NCBI GenBank assembly: GCA_029207755.1
Contig: JARCOQ010000011.1
Coordinates: 25,175,712-25,239,711 of the forward strand
DNA: 64,000 nt
Direction of reading: 5' to 3'
Origin: Chamaea fasciata
Taxonomy: Eukaryota > Chordata > Aves > Passeriformes > Sylviidae
This document shows positions 1-14,000 of this stretch, in pieces. The stretch's first letter is position 1; every line of letters starts with the position of its first letter. The notes under the pieces were generated by a model. It was not told the origin of the DNA, made no database searches, and saw nothing but the letters and a program-made list of their open reading frames with translations. Position numbers and translations under genes: made by a program.

Positions 1-3000
1 TTCTGGGCATGGATTCGTGAGTCCTTGTGGGGTAACGTGGTGCTGGGTCACAGAAACGCTTTTGTGCTCCTGCCTCAGATGGCAGGATGTCATCTTGGGC
101 TAATATTCCTCACGAAATGAATGTCTCTCCAGTTTCAGGTTATTGTGTTGTGGCTTGTGTGCTAATGGATTCATTTCAGATGTTTTCAAGTAGTTGGTTG
201 TTCTCTTTGTTTCCAAAGTAGTCCTAATTTATTTAACAGTATTTGCCATTCAAGTCAACTGATTTTAGACAGATGTTTGTCTCTTGTGTTTCAGTCTAGA
301 CATTTATGATTTACAATCTGTAGCCCATCTGGTGAATTGCCATGGGAATATGCTTATTTTCAATGCTTGAAGTATTGCAACATACTCTTGCAAGTGTTTT
401 CGCAGTAGCGGCTGGTGAGCCAACCATCAGAAAGGGTTTATTTCAGCAAAAGACTGCGACTTGTTTGTTCAGATTAGGACAGGAAAACACTCCATTTCTG
501 TTCAAAACAACAAAAACAAAAAATGTTCTCTCCCAAAATATTGCCTGTAAATTGATACTCTAGAGTGATAGATCTATTAGTCTAGTTTAAAAAAAGGAAC
601 AAAACCCACCTGGGAGTGTTGAAAAACAGCAAGAATCCCCCTTGTCCAGCTCCATTCTCTGTGGCTGAGCAAATTTACTTGCCCAACCTTTTTTGTAGAG
701 AATTTGGTGAGCTTTAGATTGTCCAAGCTTCTCGTAATGTGTAAATTTAAATATCTTCACTGCAGAGTGTGGCCAGTGATGTTTTGTCACTGGTGTAGGG
801 TAGCTGTATGCTCTGGGACTGGGTCCTTGTCCCCAGGTGCTTTCTCCTTCCCTTCCAGCCCCATGGCAGGAGGAGAAGCTGTGGATTCACCAGGAGAGGA
901 TGTGCCAGGCTGCTAAACAGCCTGTTGACCTTGTCTGGACTCTTCTCTGCTTGTTAAATCAGTGAAGTGTGGGGAACCCCAAAACCAAGGTGCAGGATGG
1001 CAGGTGAGGAGCGGGACAGCTCTTCATGCTCTCAGGATGAGTATGTCCAAATTCAAACCACTTCATGTTTGGAACAACAAACGTTTGGTGCTTGGAAAGT
1101 TATTAATTCATAGTTCCGTGGTGGAAAAAAGTGAGCGTTTCACCTGGTTTCCTCTCAGAATTCAGCTGAAATAGTGCTGCTGTGTGAGTGCTGTAGTACT
1201 GTGGTAGCTTTGGACAGGGCATGTTGGGGCAACCGATAGCTTTTAGTTAATTTCCTGTTTTTACAGGTTACCGCATTATTTCTAGAACATGCCCCAGACC
1301 AGAACACAACATCTGGGAGACACACATTGCAAACCAGCACACTGCTGGGTAGGAATTGTGGTGGTTCTGACATGAAAGCGTTGGGGTGCTGTTGTTTAAG
1401 TGCGGGTTGGACGTGCTCGAGCCTCGCGCTGCGTGCAGCAAACGCCGGTAACGCAAACGCCTTTCAAGAGGCTCCAGTGTAAACAGCAAAGGTGCTGTCG
1501 CGTAAATAAGCCAGAAACTGCTCCAGGAGCTGTCTGCTGGCTGCGTTTAGCAAGGATTTCTGAGCAGTTTGGTTGGACGTTTGGTTGAGTTGAGTTTGCC
1601 TGCACATGTTGAAAGCATCAGTCAAACCCAGACTGGAGCGTGGCTGGTCCCGTCGGGTCTGTGGCTGCGGAGTCCAGGGGCTGAACGTGTCATGGGAGCG
1701 TTTGCGGTTTGCAGTTTGGGCTTGGTAACGATTGTGCACTGAAACTCCAAGACACCAGAGTGTATTTTATGATTTGCATCGGTTTGGCATCTTATTTTTA
1801 ATTATATTTACGGCAAATTGACATGACAATCCGTGAGAGTGAGTAAAGAACTGTTGTGTTTGTAGTACTGGGATTTAGGAAAAACACGAAGTGGTCGTAG
1901 AAGTCACAAGGAGTTCGCGAAGTGTGTGCTACCTACATCAAAAATGCTCCAGTCTCCACTGTCAGACCCTGTGTTTGTGTGTTCAAAGGTGACTGTGCTC
2001 GGTAGTTAGGCCATGCACCTGCAGGATTTCTCATGCTGACTTTTTTTTTTTTCCCCCTTTTAGCTGTTCCATTCGCATTTGAATAGTCATTTGTTGTGGG
2101 ATCCAAGATAATTGGAAATTCGTGGAGCCATTTCTGTTAGACTTGAGGGTTTTGGTAATGTTTTTGTACTCTTCAAAGGTGAAGGAATGACTTCATTCTA
2201 CTACTCAATTGTGATCTGAATAGAAAATAAGCAGTTGAGGTGCCAGAATGTGAATGGGCATGTGGCAGACATCCTTTTATTCACATCTTGGTGTGTAAAT
2301 GAGACTGTCTCAAAAATATTGACAAATCTGTAGGGATAAGCAGGATAAAACTCTGCCTGCTGCCTATTTCAGGCATGAGCTGGTGCCATGGGGATGGCCA
2401 AGTGCTGGACACATTTCTTAGCATTTATCAGAGCACAGGTAACATTATTTTAGCACCTTTCACTACCCTGCCTCTGGCAGGTTGAACGCAGCATGAGTGG
2501 GACTTTTTTTTTTGCCATTTCAGACTTCTCCAAAGGTATTTTTTAAAGCCGTCAACCCTTGAAGCCCTTAATATTGTTAAAGCTACTCCTTTTCTCTCTA
2601 ACGTGGAGCTGCTTTAATCTACAAATTCACACTGATCTAAGGACAAAGTATTTAGATCTTGATCAGCAGCAGATTTAAGCTCCTGTGCCCTAGGAACTGG
2701 AATAGACACCTGGGAGTTAACTCTGCCCTGTACTGTATGCGAACAGAGTTAAGTTAGTGGCTGAATTAGCACTTGTCTAGGAGAGAGGGCGGCTCAAAAC
2801 TGTGGTGATCCTGGCATGTGAAAGCTCTGTACATCCTGGTTTAAAGGTTTTTGTGAAATGCTGTGATATGCTCACGTTTGCTTGCGCTAACGAAGAGTTC
2901 TAGGCTGTGGCCAAAATGCTGGGGAGAATGCTCACCACAGCTCTGCTGTGAGGGAAGGAAGATGAATGGAAGGATCCAGGGTTTTTTTTTGTTTTTTTTT

Positions 3001-3908
3001 TTTTTTTCTTGTCATCACCTTGTTTAGTCCATAAGCTGCTTTGAGAATAACCGAGTGGAGGGAGAAGACACGTGTGCCTGACAGGGAGCCTGTTTGTGCT
3101 TGTTTCATTGAGGAAATTGTTCCGGAACAGCTGCTCATCCATGTGAAAATGCAAACCCTTGGGTCCCAGCCAAGGTCAGCAAGCCCTGGGTCATTTGTTT
3201 TAGCAAAGCAGACCAATTTGCCCTTTAATTATCTCTCCTTTTCATTCTGTCACACCTCTTGCTCCATAGATTTACTTCCTGAGAACACCACATGTGCAAG
3301 ATGTGATACCAGTTTTGTTGTGAGTCAGGGAGAGGCAGAATAATTTTTCATGGGTTAATTTTAACTGTTAAGCTTTATAAAATTTAATGCATTTGCCTCC
3401 CTGGATTTAATTTTTCACTTAGCTAGTTCAGTAGGTTCTTGTTATTAAAACGTACAGGATTCTTAATTTTCAGACTCAAATTGCAAAATCACTAAATTTC
3501 ATATTGTTTCTCTGCTAGTGCAGGTATTGTGGTGGGAAATGGTAAATTTGCTATGTGTTTGCTGGAAACAGGGCTGAGAAATTCCTGAACTTAAGGATAT
3601 TTCCAGTAACTGCTCTCAGAATGGGAACTTAGTAATGAAGCCTGGTCGAGTTTGGTCATTGCAAACCAGTCACTAGAAACTCTGTGTAAAACATATGCCC
3701 ATGTGCTGGAGCTGGATGTGAAAAATATTCTGCAGGGGACATAATAAAGAAAAGCAGTGCTCTGTGAGCACTCACGAAAATGGGATGGTAAAATGACTTC
3801 TTTTGCCCTATAACGTTATGTGGAAGGAGAGAAATGGGAAAGAAGTGTTGCTGTAGCTGGAGGAACTGAAATGCCAGATTCTGGCTTCTATAATTTAAGG
3901 AAAGAAAA

Positions 3909-3950
3909 CTGATTAAAGTGATCTTTAATCAGTTTAATGCATGCATTAAA
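3909..3950. repeat. Two abutting perfect palindromes
   Basis: Seen: CTGATTAAAG (3909-3918), 4-base loop TGAT, then its exact reverse complement (3923-3932). This is followed with no gap by an 18-bp perfect palindrome (3933-3950) centred on GCATGC-like sequence TGCATGCA. Both are rich in TTAAT/ATTAA, the core of homeodomain and POU sites. Whether any protein binds is unknown. Confidence 0.85.
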
Positions 3951-5066
3951 GGTCACTAGGGAACAAGGAAAAAAGCATACTTATTCCAAAAGTGGTTTTG
4001 TACAAGAATTTTGAAAGTGTCATGGGTTGCAAGCCAGGCTATAATTAGCCTTGAAAATCTTGGGACAGAAGTTTCTCAAGTACATTGTGACATTATTCCA
4101 GAAGGAATAAAAATGACCAGAAGAACTGTCAATCTCTGCTTGACAGAAACATCCTCTTGGCAGGGAAAAGTGGGAGGCAGAAGTGGAAGGGAGCCCTGTT
4201 TTGACGTGCAATAAAATCACCCAATAAAACATGGCACAAGAAGGAATAGGATGGTTGCTGTCATTTTCGTATTTTTTAAAGAGGCAATAGATTTGCTAAA
4301 CCTTTTTAGTTATCTGAAATAGTTCAAATAATCAGCTTTAATGCCATCAGAGGGGTGACAGAGCAGCACGAGGGAATAGGTGTTTGGGAAGAGGAGGAAA
4401 GGCTCAGGCTGGGGTGTCAAGGTGTTAATTAGTTCTGCCACTATATGAGACTGAGTTGCTTCTTTCACTTATTCAAAGTTTTACTCTGTTAAATATTGAC
4501 GTGTTAGAAATAGGAAAACTGTGCTCTGCCAGCTGGGGACAAGTGGGGTCTGTCCCCTGCCTGGGGAGGTGGACGTTGGTGCCTCCATCCTGGTGGCTCC
4601 TGCTTTTCTCTCCTTTCAGAGGAGGGGGAATCATTTCCTTGCACCTGCGTTTTGGACAGAGCAGCCCTCCAGGAGCCAGAGGAGATGTGCTGTATTCCCG
4701 GGAAAGGAGCTCGGGGTGGAATTTGGCCACTGGCTTTGTCAGCAGAGGTGGCCAAGCGCTGCTGGCTCAGTTTCATTAGGAACTCAGCAGACAATCTGCA
4801 TTTGTTAACAGGTTTGAAAAGTGCTCCAGCGAGCTCACTTCAGTGTGCAGCATCTCTGACAGAATGGATGGACGTTTTCTCTCTTAAAGTAAACTTTGTA
4901 CTGAACCACAAGCTTCAATTAAAACTCGCAAAGCTGTGGTTCCCAAGAGTGTGCATTACTTACGTCCATCCTGTAGAGTTCATAACATCCTCCTCTAAAG
5001 TTCTGCTTTTTTAACAGGTCAAAACTATTTGAAATAACCAAAAATACTCCAAAAAGCCCAACCCCA

Positions 5067-5093
5067 CAACCAACCAACCAACCAACCAACCAA
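5067..5093. repeat. (CAAC)n microsatellite
   Basis: About six and a half copies of a CAAC/AACC tetranucleotide sit within an A/C-rich patch. Simple repeat in an intron; no function implied. Confidence 0.9.
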
Positions 5094-7515
5094 AACTCAA
5101 GCCAATCAAAAGGCATGGTTTTGTTTTAGTGTTAATTCAGGGATATGATTAGACAACAAGAAGAATGTTTAATAATTGCTGGGACTCATTGAGCTGTGGA
5201 GGTGGGGGTCTTTATTTTACTACCTCTTGAAGTTGTTTTGATACGGTTGATGAGAGGAATGCAATAATGTGTGCTAAAGTCATTTGGCTAACCCTGAAAT
5301 CAAAGCAGTGGAAACAAAATCTAGCTGCAAATCACCAGGCTGTCAGTCTCTTAAAACCTGTTATCCAAATGGCTTTAACAGTTCGTGGGTCATATGCAAG
5401 GTTAAGACTCATCTTGCACGGTGCACGTTTTGATGATAAAACACAATATTACTTTTTTTTTTTTTTATTGGAGTGGAAGTGTTATAGTCAACAGTATCAG
5501 TGTGGGAGTTTGATTTCTTCCTGCAAGTAGATCGCTACTCCACATGAGCAGTTGGCACAAGGTTTGGAAGGACAGATATGAGGCATGCCGTGCTGCTTAT
5601 TTGTTGTATATGTGTGCTCTCTTTGTAGAAACTCCAAAGCTGTTCCGTTTTAAAGTTTACTTCCTAGTCAGAGTAGCTATTTTTGAGAATGATTGGCCAG
5701 TCCAGCTATAAGAAGTTTTGGTGAGGGGCTGAAGCAGGTTATGCTTAAAACTTCATTCTACTGAGCAACATTTACAGGCAGTATTGAAATTATTGTCTGT
5801 TTAAATGGTGAACTCAGGATTCTTTTATTTATATCAACAGTTTCTCTCACAGTTTTTTGAGTCTGAGATGTCACTGACAAGGAATGTGTCACATAGCTGT
5901 TAACTATTCATTTTACATATTTTCAAGCATGTTCTGTCCTGAAGAACTGAACAGCTCTTGATAACCCAGTGTGGATTAAATCCTGAAAAAACATCATTGC
6001 ATGTTCACAATATCAGCCTTTACCTTTTATGTACTGTCCAGCTTACTGTGGAGCAAAAGTTGGCAGTGTGTACAGACTAAAGCGGATTCAGAGAGAAACA
6101 AAAAACTCAAAAGAAGTTTGCAAAGATTTTTATTCATTGGGAAAACACATTCATTCGAACAATATTTCTCTTTTGAACCAATTGTCACTTCATATTTTTG
6201 ATGGATTTAAATAAAGCCATTTACATGGCAGCGCCTTCCCAATAATCACTTACTGCTGAGGCTGAATTTTTTTTCCATTGACACTAAAATTGTTGGCTGT
6301 CTGTGGAGACAAATGCTGCTGCGAGGGCCATAGGGTAAGAGAGAAAACCATATGAGCTGAATAATAAGTAATAATATTTTTTTCCTCTTACTGGGCCTGT
6401 AGTGTAGGTAAAGTTCCCCACATAGTTAAGTGTAGGAAAGTATGAAGTCCAGCAAAACCTGATCCAAAATATTTAAATTTGAGCTTCGGAGTTCCTATTT
6501 GCCTGATACACTTGATGGTTTACCATATTTCAAATCTAGATCAAATCTAGAGTAGTAAAAGCTGTAGGGGCTGGTTAGACTGTAAATAACTGGATAGAGA
6601 AAACAAACCAAGATAAGAGTGGGTAAAAATAACTCGGGTGGATTCCTGCGTGTAACTTGGGTTTTGGGAGGTGGGAAGTTCTGCTGATTGTACCAGAAGC
6701 AGCAGGAGTATAAAAATGCAGATGGATAGGGAATGACTGCTAATTTAATGTGGACTGGTTTTGCTGATATCAGATAACAGACTGTGACTCAGTTTGTTGT
6801 GTGAGGTTTCATTAGATTAGTCTAAATTTTAGGAGCAGTCACTCCTACAGGCCATTGCATCCCATCTGTGCCTGATGTGCTTCATATGTTTTAGTGTTCA
6901 GCTTCCTTCCCTAGAATGTGATCTGGTTTGGAGATGTTGGATGGCTTCTCAATCAGAGAAAGTGATGGAGTTACCTTTCGTGTTGTCAGTCAAAGCTGAA
7001 ATTCAGCTTGCAGTGGCCAAAAGCAGAGTCCTGCTGAGCTCCTCTCAGGAGTTAGACTATGGGGGCAAATGGGCTAATTAACAGTTCAGTGTCAGATTTT
7101 AATATGTAATACGAAAGGAATGAAATTATTTTTTTCCTTTCCAAGCAGTAAACTCTGATTGCTGACATCTGTCTGATGTCTGGGGGGTTGGTTTTACTGA
7201 CTGCTCCATGTGATGTTCCCGAAGTTAATGGGTGAATCAATGAGCAGTTGAGAGAGCTATTTCCATTTTATCTAGACACTTTCTTTTAGCTGTGAGGCTC
7301 CATTTCCAGAAGCACAGTGGTTATGGCACTTGCTTTGTTGTACTTGTACTCAGTGCCTCAAAATGGAACTTGCATGTTCAGGGCTGGATTTCAGAGTGGA
7401 AACCATAAGCTTCTTGCTTGTATAACCACATTCCAAGGTTAGTCTGAATAGCTGAGATAATGAATTTGGTCTTTGTGCATTCTTAAATAGATAGATAGTT
7501 TTTCACATATGTGAC

Positions 7516-7533
7516 TTTTTTTTTTTTTTTTTT
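7516..7533. repeat. Poly-T tract (T18)
   Basis: Uninterrupted run of 18 T about 430 bases before the acceptor of exon A. It is too far upstream to be the polypyrimidine tract. Possibly a length-variable homopolymer. Confidence 0.9.
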
Positions 7534-7964
7534 CCTGCTACAATTGGACGCTTTCCTTGGGAGCTGCCTAATTCCAGGCTGCACAGTTTCTGCTTTGTTC
7601 CCTGCTCCTATGCCTTTGACAAGAATAACTTAACCAGAGTTCAATATAGGAATTGTGGGCTGCTAAAGGACATATTGTGTTACTGCTTAATGCTGTATAA
7701 GTTGATCAGTGGGTAATATAAAGTCTATGTTCTAGCTGGTTTATGATGAAAATATTATTTCAGCAGAATATATGGTAAAGTCATTGATACAATGATCTTA
7801 TTCTCAGAATGATGGCACGAGGCATTTTCCATATACCAGAAATTAGTGGAGCTGCTCATTTTGTTATTGCAGGCTTCAAAAATAAAGCTATTTTTAACCT
7901 TTTCTAAGCAATTTTGCTATTTTTTTTTTAAAAAACTGATATCTTATTACTCTCTTTTTATTAG

Positions 7965-8041
7965 GACCAGCAGAGGTTCCCATGATGTCACCCAATGGAT
8001 CCATTCCCCCTATTCATGTGCCTCCCGGTTATATCTCACAG
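7965..8041 (+). CDS. FNDC3B: FNDC3B exon A (N-terminal region)
   Basis: 77 bases, entering with a split codon (2 bases, Gly) and leaving in phase 0. Acceptor TTTTATTAG, donor GTATGC. Encodes [20 protein letters not shown] followed by GYISQ, a motif shared by FNDC3A and FNDC3B. It is the first coding exon in the window; the exon carrying the preceding segment lies to the left. No enzyme motif is present. The segment is proline-rich and probably disordered. Confidence 0.96.
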
Positions 8042-11000
8042 GTATGCTTCTTGAAGAATTAAAACCTTTATTATTCAAACAATAACAGTTTTAAAATGAA
8101 AAAGCCAAAGCATTGATCCACATAGAGAAGTCTACTTGGCTGAAGTTTAATTTGGAAGTTTTAATGAAAATGGTAATACACCTTTTCGTGCTCGTGCTCT
8201 TTACTGATAGTACATTCACATTTGCACAGGTGACCAGGGGTGTGCACCTTCACACCCTGGTGTTCGTGTTTGATTTGGGGTTTGAGCACCAGCAAAAGCT
8301 CTGCACACAGACTGAGCATATAAATGCAGCTTGTGTTGTTTGTGAGAGGGGGAGAAGTCCTTGGTGTTGGGTAATGCCTCAAGTTCTTGTGTGACCGTCC
8401 GAAGGGGTAGGAGACCAAGGAAGTGAGAGAAGGAGCCACTCTAGCTTTAAAATATGCTGTTGGTCCTCAGTATCTTCCCAGCAGAAATGCTGCAGCGTAC
8501 CAGGAACTGGGGGGTTTGGTGTGTTTTCAAGAATAAATGTGATTTAACTATCTATTTATGGAAAAAAATGGAAAAGGTTTCACAAAGCTGTTAGGTTTTG
8601 GAACTCTTGAACAGCTACTGCTCTTCCATGTAAATAACCCCAGATTACCAGTCTGTTCCTTCCATCTTCTGCAAAGTTTGGACTCTTTCTGAGGTAAGGG
8701 GAAAAAACCACCAAACCAAAAGAATGATATGAGGCGTAACAGCTGTGAACAATACAATAAATCCAATAATTTCGCCATTTTCATTGAGACCTGGACCAAA
8801 AGCTTCCTTAAAAGTACACAAAGTATTTCAGATATCCTTGATGAATAGCGTAAGGACTTTTGATAGATATCGTTTGGCATCTTGTTAAGCAGAAAATAAA
8901 TGATGTCCTGGAGCCTCTTCCCCTCCCCAGGAAACATGTGAGCTTGTGTAATTCTGAAAAATTGTGGATGGCGTCATACTTAAATCCCACAAAATACTGC
9001 AATCACTCTGTGGTATTTTGACTTCTGAACAGAGTGAAAACACACTTCAAGTAAGGGGGAATTTGTTAGCCAGCCTTGGAGAGAGGGCAGGATGTCAGGG
9101 TGGTCCCCCTGCTCCTCAGTCCTCCCAAGGGGAGTGGTTGGAGTTTTGAGCATTTGCTGCCTAATGCTCCTCATGGGCTCCCCTAATTTAATAAACTGGC
9201 CCATATCATGCAGAGGTTTATCTAAAGATTTATTCTTCCTTTCAAATAATTTTAACACCTTTTTAATATTAAAATGTTTATACCTCTCCACCTCTGTGCT
9301 GAGATCAGTGGCTGGGTATAATTGGAATGCTTTCCAAGCCTGAGGGATGAAAGCCTTCCAGCTCTATCTCTGTCTGAGCCCAGTTCTTCTGTAAAGCTTT
9401 TTGTGGGGCACCATAATAATTCCACTAAAGAAGCCTTTAAGTAGTTTCTTAACCAGAAAAAATCCAACCAAAAAGCCTCTTCTGAAGCAGTTTTTCCAGA
9501 GAGCTGGAAATATGTTGTAAAGTTCTAGGGGGAAACTCTGTGTTCGGCACTTTTCTGCAGTGGAATGTGTGTTCTGTTCTGTGGTGGGTGAGCCTCTTGC
9601 CTTTCAGACTGCTTCATATTAAATGGTAGTTGGAAGTCTGTAGTAATGAAATTAGCTCTTTGTTGTAATAAACGTCTCCGCCTTATTTGCTCTTGCTTTT
9701 GTCTATTGCTTGGTAGTTAAACCAAGCCTTTTATGATAAACAATTAGAACACAACCTAAATTTAACGTGTCAAGGGAAAGGCCGTAAAGCAAATTAATGC
9801 ACTCTGGGTTATGAATCAAAATATATTTGATTTTTCGTTTGATTTGTCCCCAAAGTGTACATCTAAGAGTCAGGCAGAAAGCAATACCCCTGCCGAGAAG
9901 CAACAGTGCCTATTAAAAAAAGGGCATGAAATCTTATTTCCATTTCGTCGTGCCAAGCCTGTGTGAGCTGTGTTAGCCCTGAATATTACATGAGTTATCG
10001 AACAACTGCAACCCTGGATTAACGTGGTGCTTCATCACCTCTTCGGAAAAATTGGCAGGAGGATGTGAGCCCTGCATGGTCAGCTCCTCTGGAAGCAGCA
10101 CAAACACAGACTCTGTTTCTAGACTTCAAGGACCATGGTAATAATTGTGACTAGAAGCTGGTTTTGTTGATGCTGAGGAGATGTTCCCAATGATGAGGCT
10201 TAGCCAGGGCAGGAAATTATCCAGGAAAATAATAGAGAACAAATACGCACCACCAGTTCAAATCTTTCATGCTATGGTTTTGCTCTCAAAAGACCGGCTC
10301 TTCAAAGAGCCAGTATTTTCCGTTATCTGTTCAGCAGACAAACCTCTGTGCACCTCTGGCAGATACGAGCTATCAGATCAGGGTTCATGTCCCTGCGATT
10401 CTTTGTGGGCTAGGGGTTAGTTAAATATAAACGAGGGGAGAAATTCCTTGCTGTGCTCTTGGTGGACAATATCTCTGCTGTGAAAGTTGGTTGTGGAAGG
10501 TGACATGGCAGAGAAATCTGCATTAAGTGTGTTTGATGCCAACTTTTTTGGCTTCAGCTGTTAGGTGAGATTAAGGATTTGGAGGCTAAGGTGTTAAATT
10601 TGGGGGCATCCTCCTGGGTTGTTGTTCCTGCTTTTCGTTATATGTCCGGGGGGAGGGAAGGAGGGCTTGAATCAGGGTTGTAATCAGGAGAACTAGAAAA
10701 ATGAAAATGTCAAAAAGCAGGATCATTAACTTGTTTGTTTAGTGCTACTGGCTGAGGACTGCTCTCTGAAATAAATCTGGAGCAACTCCACTTGAATTTG
10801 AGAGGTTACTTGTCTGTAGTTGGACACAGAAATTTGTCATGAAACTCCACTCTTAATTTTATTTGCAGGTTTGTTAACGTAAGATCTCTGGCACAGATAT
10901 TTTAAGATTAAAGGACAGATTTACCGGTTGGACCATGAGGTGTCCATGTGCTGAAGAGCCTCCTTTTGCCATGGGATTTCTGTGGTCTGAAGTGTTCGAT

Positions 11001-14000
11001 TTGAGCCATGGTCCTGCAATTCAATATTCCTGCACCAAGCGCATGGCATTTGACAGAGCTAAAGCATAACTTATGGAAAGAGGAATGTCTTAAAATGACA
11101 TCTAAAATGGTAGGAAATTTATCCCATCCTTGAAAAATCAGGATTTTGGTCCTGGGTACATCCTGTCCCCTAAGAGAGGTGTTCTCCTCCAAAAGCATGT
11201 TTGGCTAGCATCAGGTTTCAGTGACAGTCTCCTTGTTTTTGAGTGGCTTACTGCTCACAGAGCTGGTCTGGGTTGTTTTGCAGACTGCAGTCCATCAAAG
11301 CATCTCTGGGCAGGATGTTCCTCATTAAAGCTTTGAGCACAAGGAGGGTTGTGCAGATCTCACGTGGAGCAAGCCATGAAATGCTGATCCTTTTGAGTTC
11401 ATGGTCCTGAGGAACTGTATCATTCTAGATTTAAAGTGCCCCAACATGCTTGCCAGCATTCTAGATATTTATCTGTCCATTTTCCACCTTGAAGGTATAG
11501 ATTTAATTTGGTGTTTGATTTAATACTGATGGATTCTAAAGATAGCGGTGTAAACTTGCCACGACTGGCGTGAAATTGGGTTGGCATCTTTAAGAAATTA
11601 AATGAATAAATAAAATGTTGACATCCAAGTGCCTCGTGGATGAGCTCACTCTGTACTGTTTTTGGGTACAGATTGATTTATGAATGAAGTTTCAGGTTAG
11701 TTTATGGGATTCGTGAAGTACTGATTGTGGTCCACCCAGTGGCCATGCTCCAGATGTCCTTGCTGAATCCAGCACATTAAATTTAAGTGAAATAAGGGTT
11801 GTTTGGGGTTTTTTTTGAAAGTAAGTGGAAATTACTCGCATATTACCATATAAACTCATACAGTAAAGGTGTTACACAGAGTGAGGGTGGTTGTTTCTTT
11901 AACTGGATCTCACAAAATACAGATACAATTTACCTGTGTGCAATTAACGTGCCTTTTTCCTTAGAGTGTGATATTAAATTTCAGTGGAGAAAAATGAGAC
12001 AACATGGAGCAGTGTGACTTTGAATACAAGAATTATCTCTAGTTACTACAGTGATATGTGCACTGGAAAACAAATAACATTTAAAATGGCATTCCCAAAA
12101 TGTGGCAACCAATGGGGGAGGCAGTTTTATTGTGTATGAGTAATGTTAACCCAGACTGCCCTGAAAGATCATCACCTACCTCACATAGCAATTAAACTCC
12201 CTAAAATATGGGAAAAAACCCACACAGAACTATGCTGTAATAGTATTGTTATTGAGGTGGCATGCCATTTAGACCAGCAAGCACAAAAAATACCAGCAAA
12301 AGACAATTTACCTACTAACTGTTTGAAAAAAACCCCCATAAAATAATGAAAGTTTGTCTCTAAGTGCCAAATGACCGGAGATATTTGTTTTCTCTAAATA
12401 TGAAGTGCTAAAGTTAGTAATAGCAATCACTTTTAATATTCCAGTTGCATCTAGAGACCTCAACAGGGATTAGGATTTTGTTGATTCTTGGCACTGAAGT
12501 ACAGACTGTTTAATAGTGTTTCCAGATGAATTTATGATGTTTGTGACAAATGGTTTTAAGCAGATATAAAAAATTGCAGATTTCTTCTTAAAATAGCGAA
12601 GTTGAGCCTCTCTCCTAAGTTATGTTTTTTTCATTAATGGGTCTAAACTGATTTTATCTATCTTTGTTGGACTGAGTGTTGTCTCCTAGAGTGGCAGTAC
12701 TACAGCCTACCCACTGCAGGTTTTACAGATCAAGGGGTATCTCCAGTCTTTAGAGCTACCTAATGCATATAACACATAAATCAGATTGCCGACTTCAGTT
12801 TGCTAAGGACAGAACAGTGTGTTTAAAGATTGCATGTACAGCTTCAGAAATGTACGTGTATATCAATAATTTCTAGTTCAGACAGAAAATGCCCTGCAGG
12901 ATTGGGAAATAAAGTGGATTTTGCAAGGTCCCCTGTGATTTTGTGTTCACTTGTAATGTATGCACACGGAATAACAAGAATGCTGTCAGCGTTCATGGCC
13001 TGGGAGGAAACAAATAAAAGATATTAGTGCCTTGGCTTTTCAACTAAAGTAATTTGTAAGGCTGGCTCATCCTTTGAGTTGGACTAGTTGGTGGTTGTTG
13101 GTTCCTCCCAGCTGAAATATCCTATTCTATCCCCTCATCTCTGAGCTTCTCTCAGTCCTGTTGATATTTTATAGCTTCATCTAGCAGGGTAATTTCATGA
13201 AAAAGGTCTTCGACGGGGCTCTGAGCCTTCCTCCCTGCTTTACAGATGATAGTTCAGGAAGCTGAATGCTAATAATTTTAAATATGGTTTACATTATGTG
13301 CTGCTCAGTGTACAAGCTCTCTGTCTAAATCTGTTCCTTAATATATTCATCTTCCACCAGAGCACAAAAGGCACATGTAGCTGGTCTAGATGCAGAGATA
13401 AGGGCTTGGGGTTGTCTTTGAGGCTCGGACTAGTTAAAGCCACGATGAAAACCTCTCACATCAGGATGTAGGAAGTTGCTCTCTCAGTTAAGTTAGAGCA
13501 TAATCCAAGTCTGAGAGTTAAATCCAGCATTTCTGTGTGCAGTCCTAGATAAGTCGTTCTGCTTTTCAAATACGTGCTACATGGAAAAGGATTTCCCTCT
13601 TTTCCAGGTTTCAGAGCACAGGTTTGAGACCTGGCAGCGGGATAGGAGATGCTGGGGAGCAGAACCAGTAGCAGAGATGGGAAGCCTGAAAATGCAGCAG
13701 TTGAAAGGATGTGATAGTCTAAATCTCTGAGGTTCAGCTGTCTTTTGAGGACTCCGTAAATTCTTTGAAATGTCAAGCTGGCAGCTGACAAACTGCTAGT
13801 GGAAGTCGTAAATTCTGAGGGTAGAATCAAGTATGTTAAGCCAAGCAATTACTCTTTTGGTTACTCAGCAAGTAACGCGCTTTTAATGTGAGATGTTTCG
13901 AGCGAATGAATTAACTTTCTATAGAAAACTGTCTTCTGTAGAGGCCAGCCAAGCCACAGAAATGGTGTGTCCGTGGTCACATCCCACGGCTAACAGGCAG

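Larger units (their letters stand above)
1..7964 (+). other. FNDC3B: Intron upstream of exon A (3' part only)
   Basis: No coding exon is supported. The stretch holds T-rich tracts (2041-2052, 2982-3007, 7516-7533), a CAAC-type microsatellite (5067-5093), an 11-bp perfect tandem duplication (6530-6551), and a pair of abutting palindromes (3909-3950). Open frames here are under 125 codons and resemble no protein I know. The intron ends in a pyrimidine-rich tract and TTAG at 7961-7964. Confidence 0.8.
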
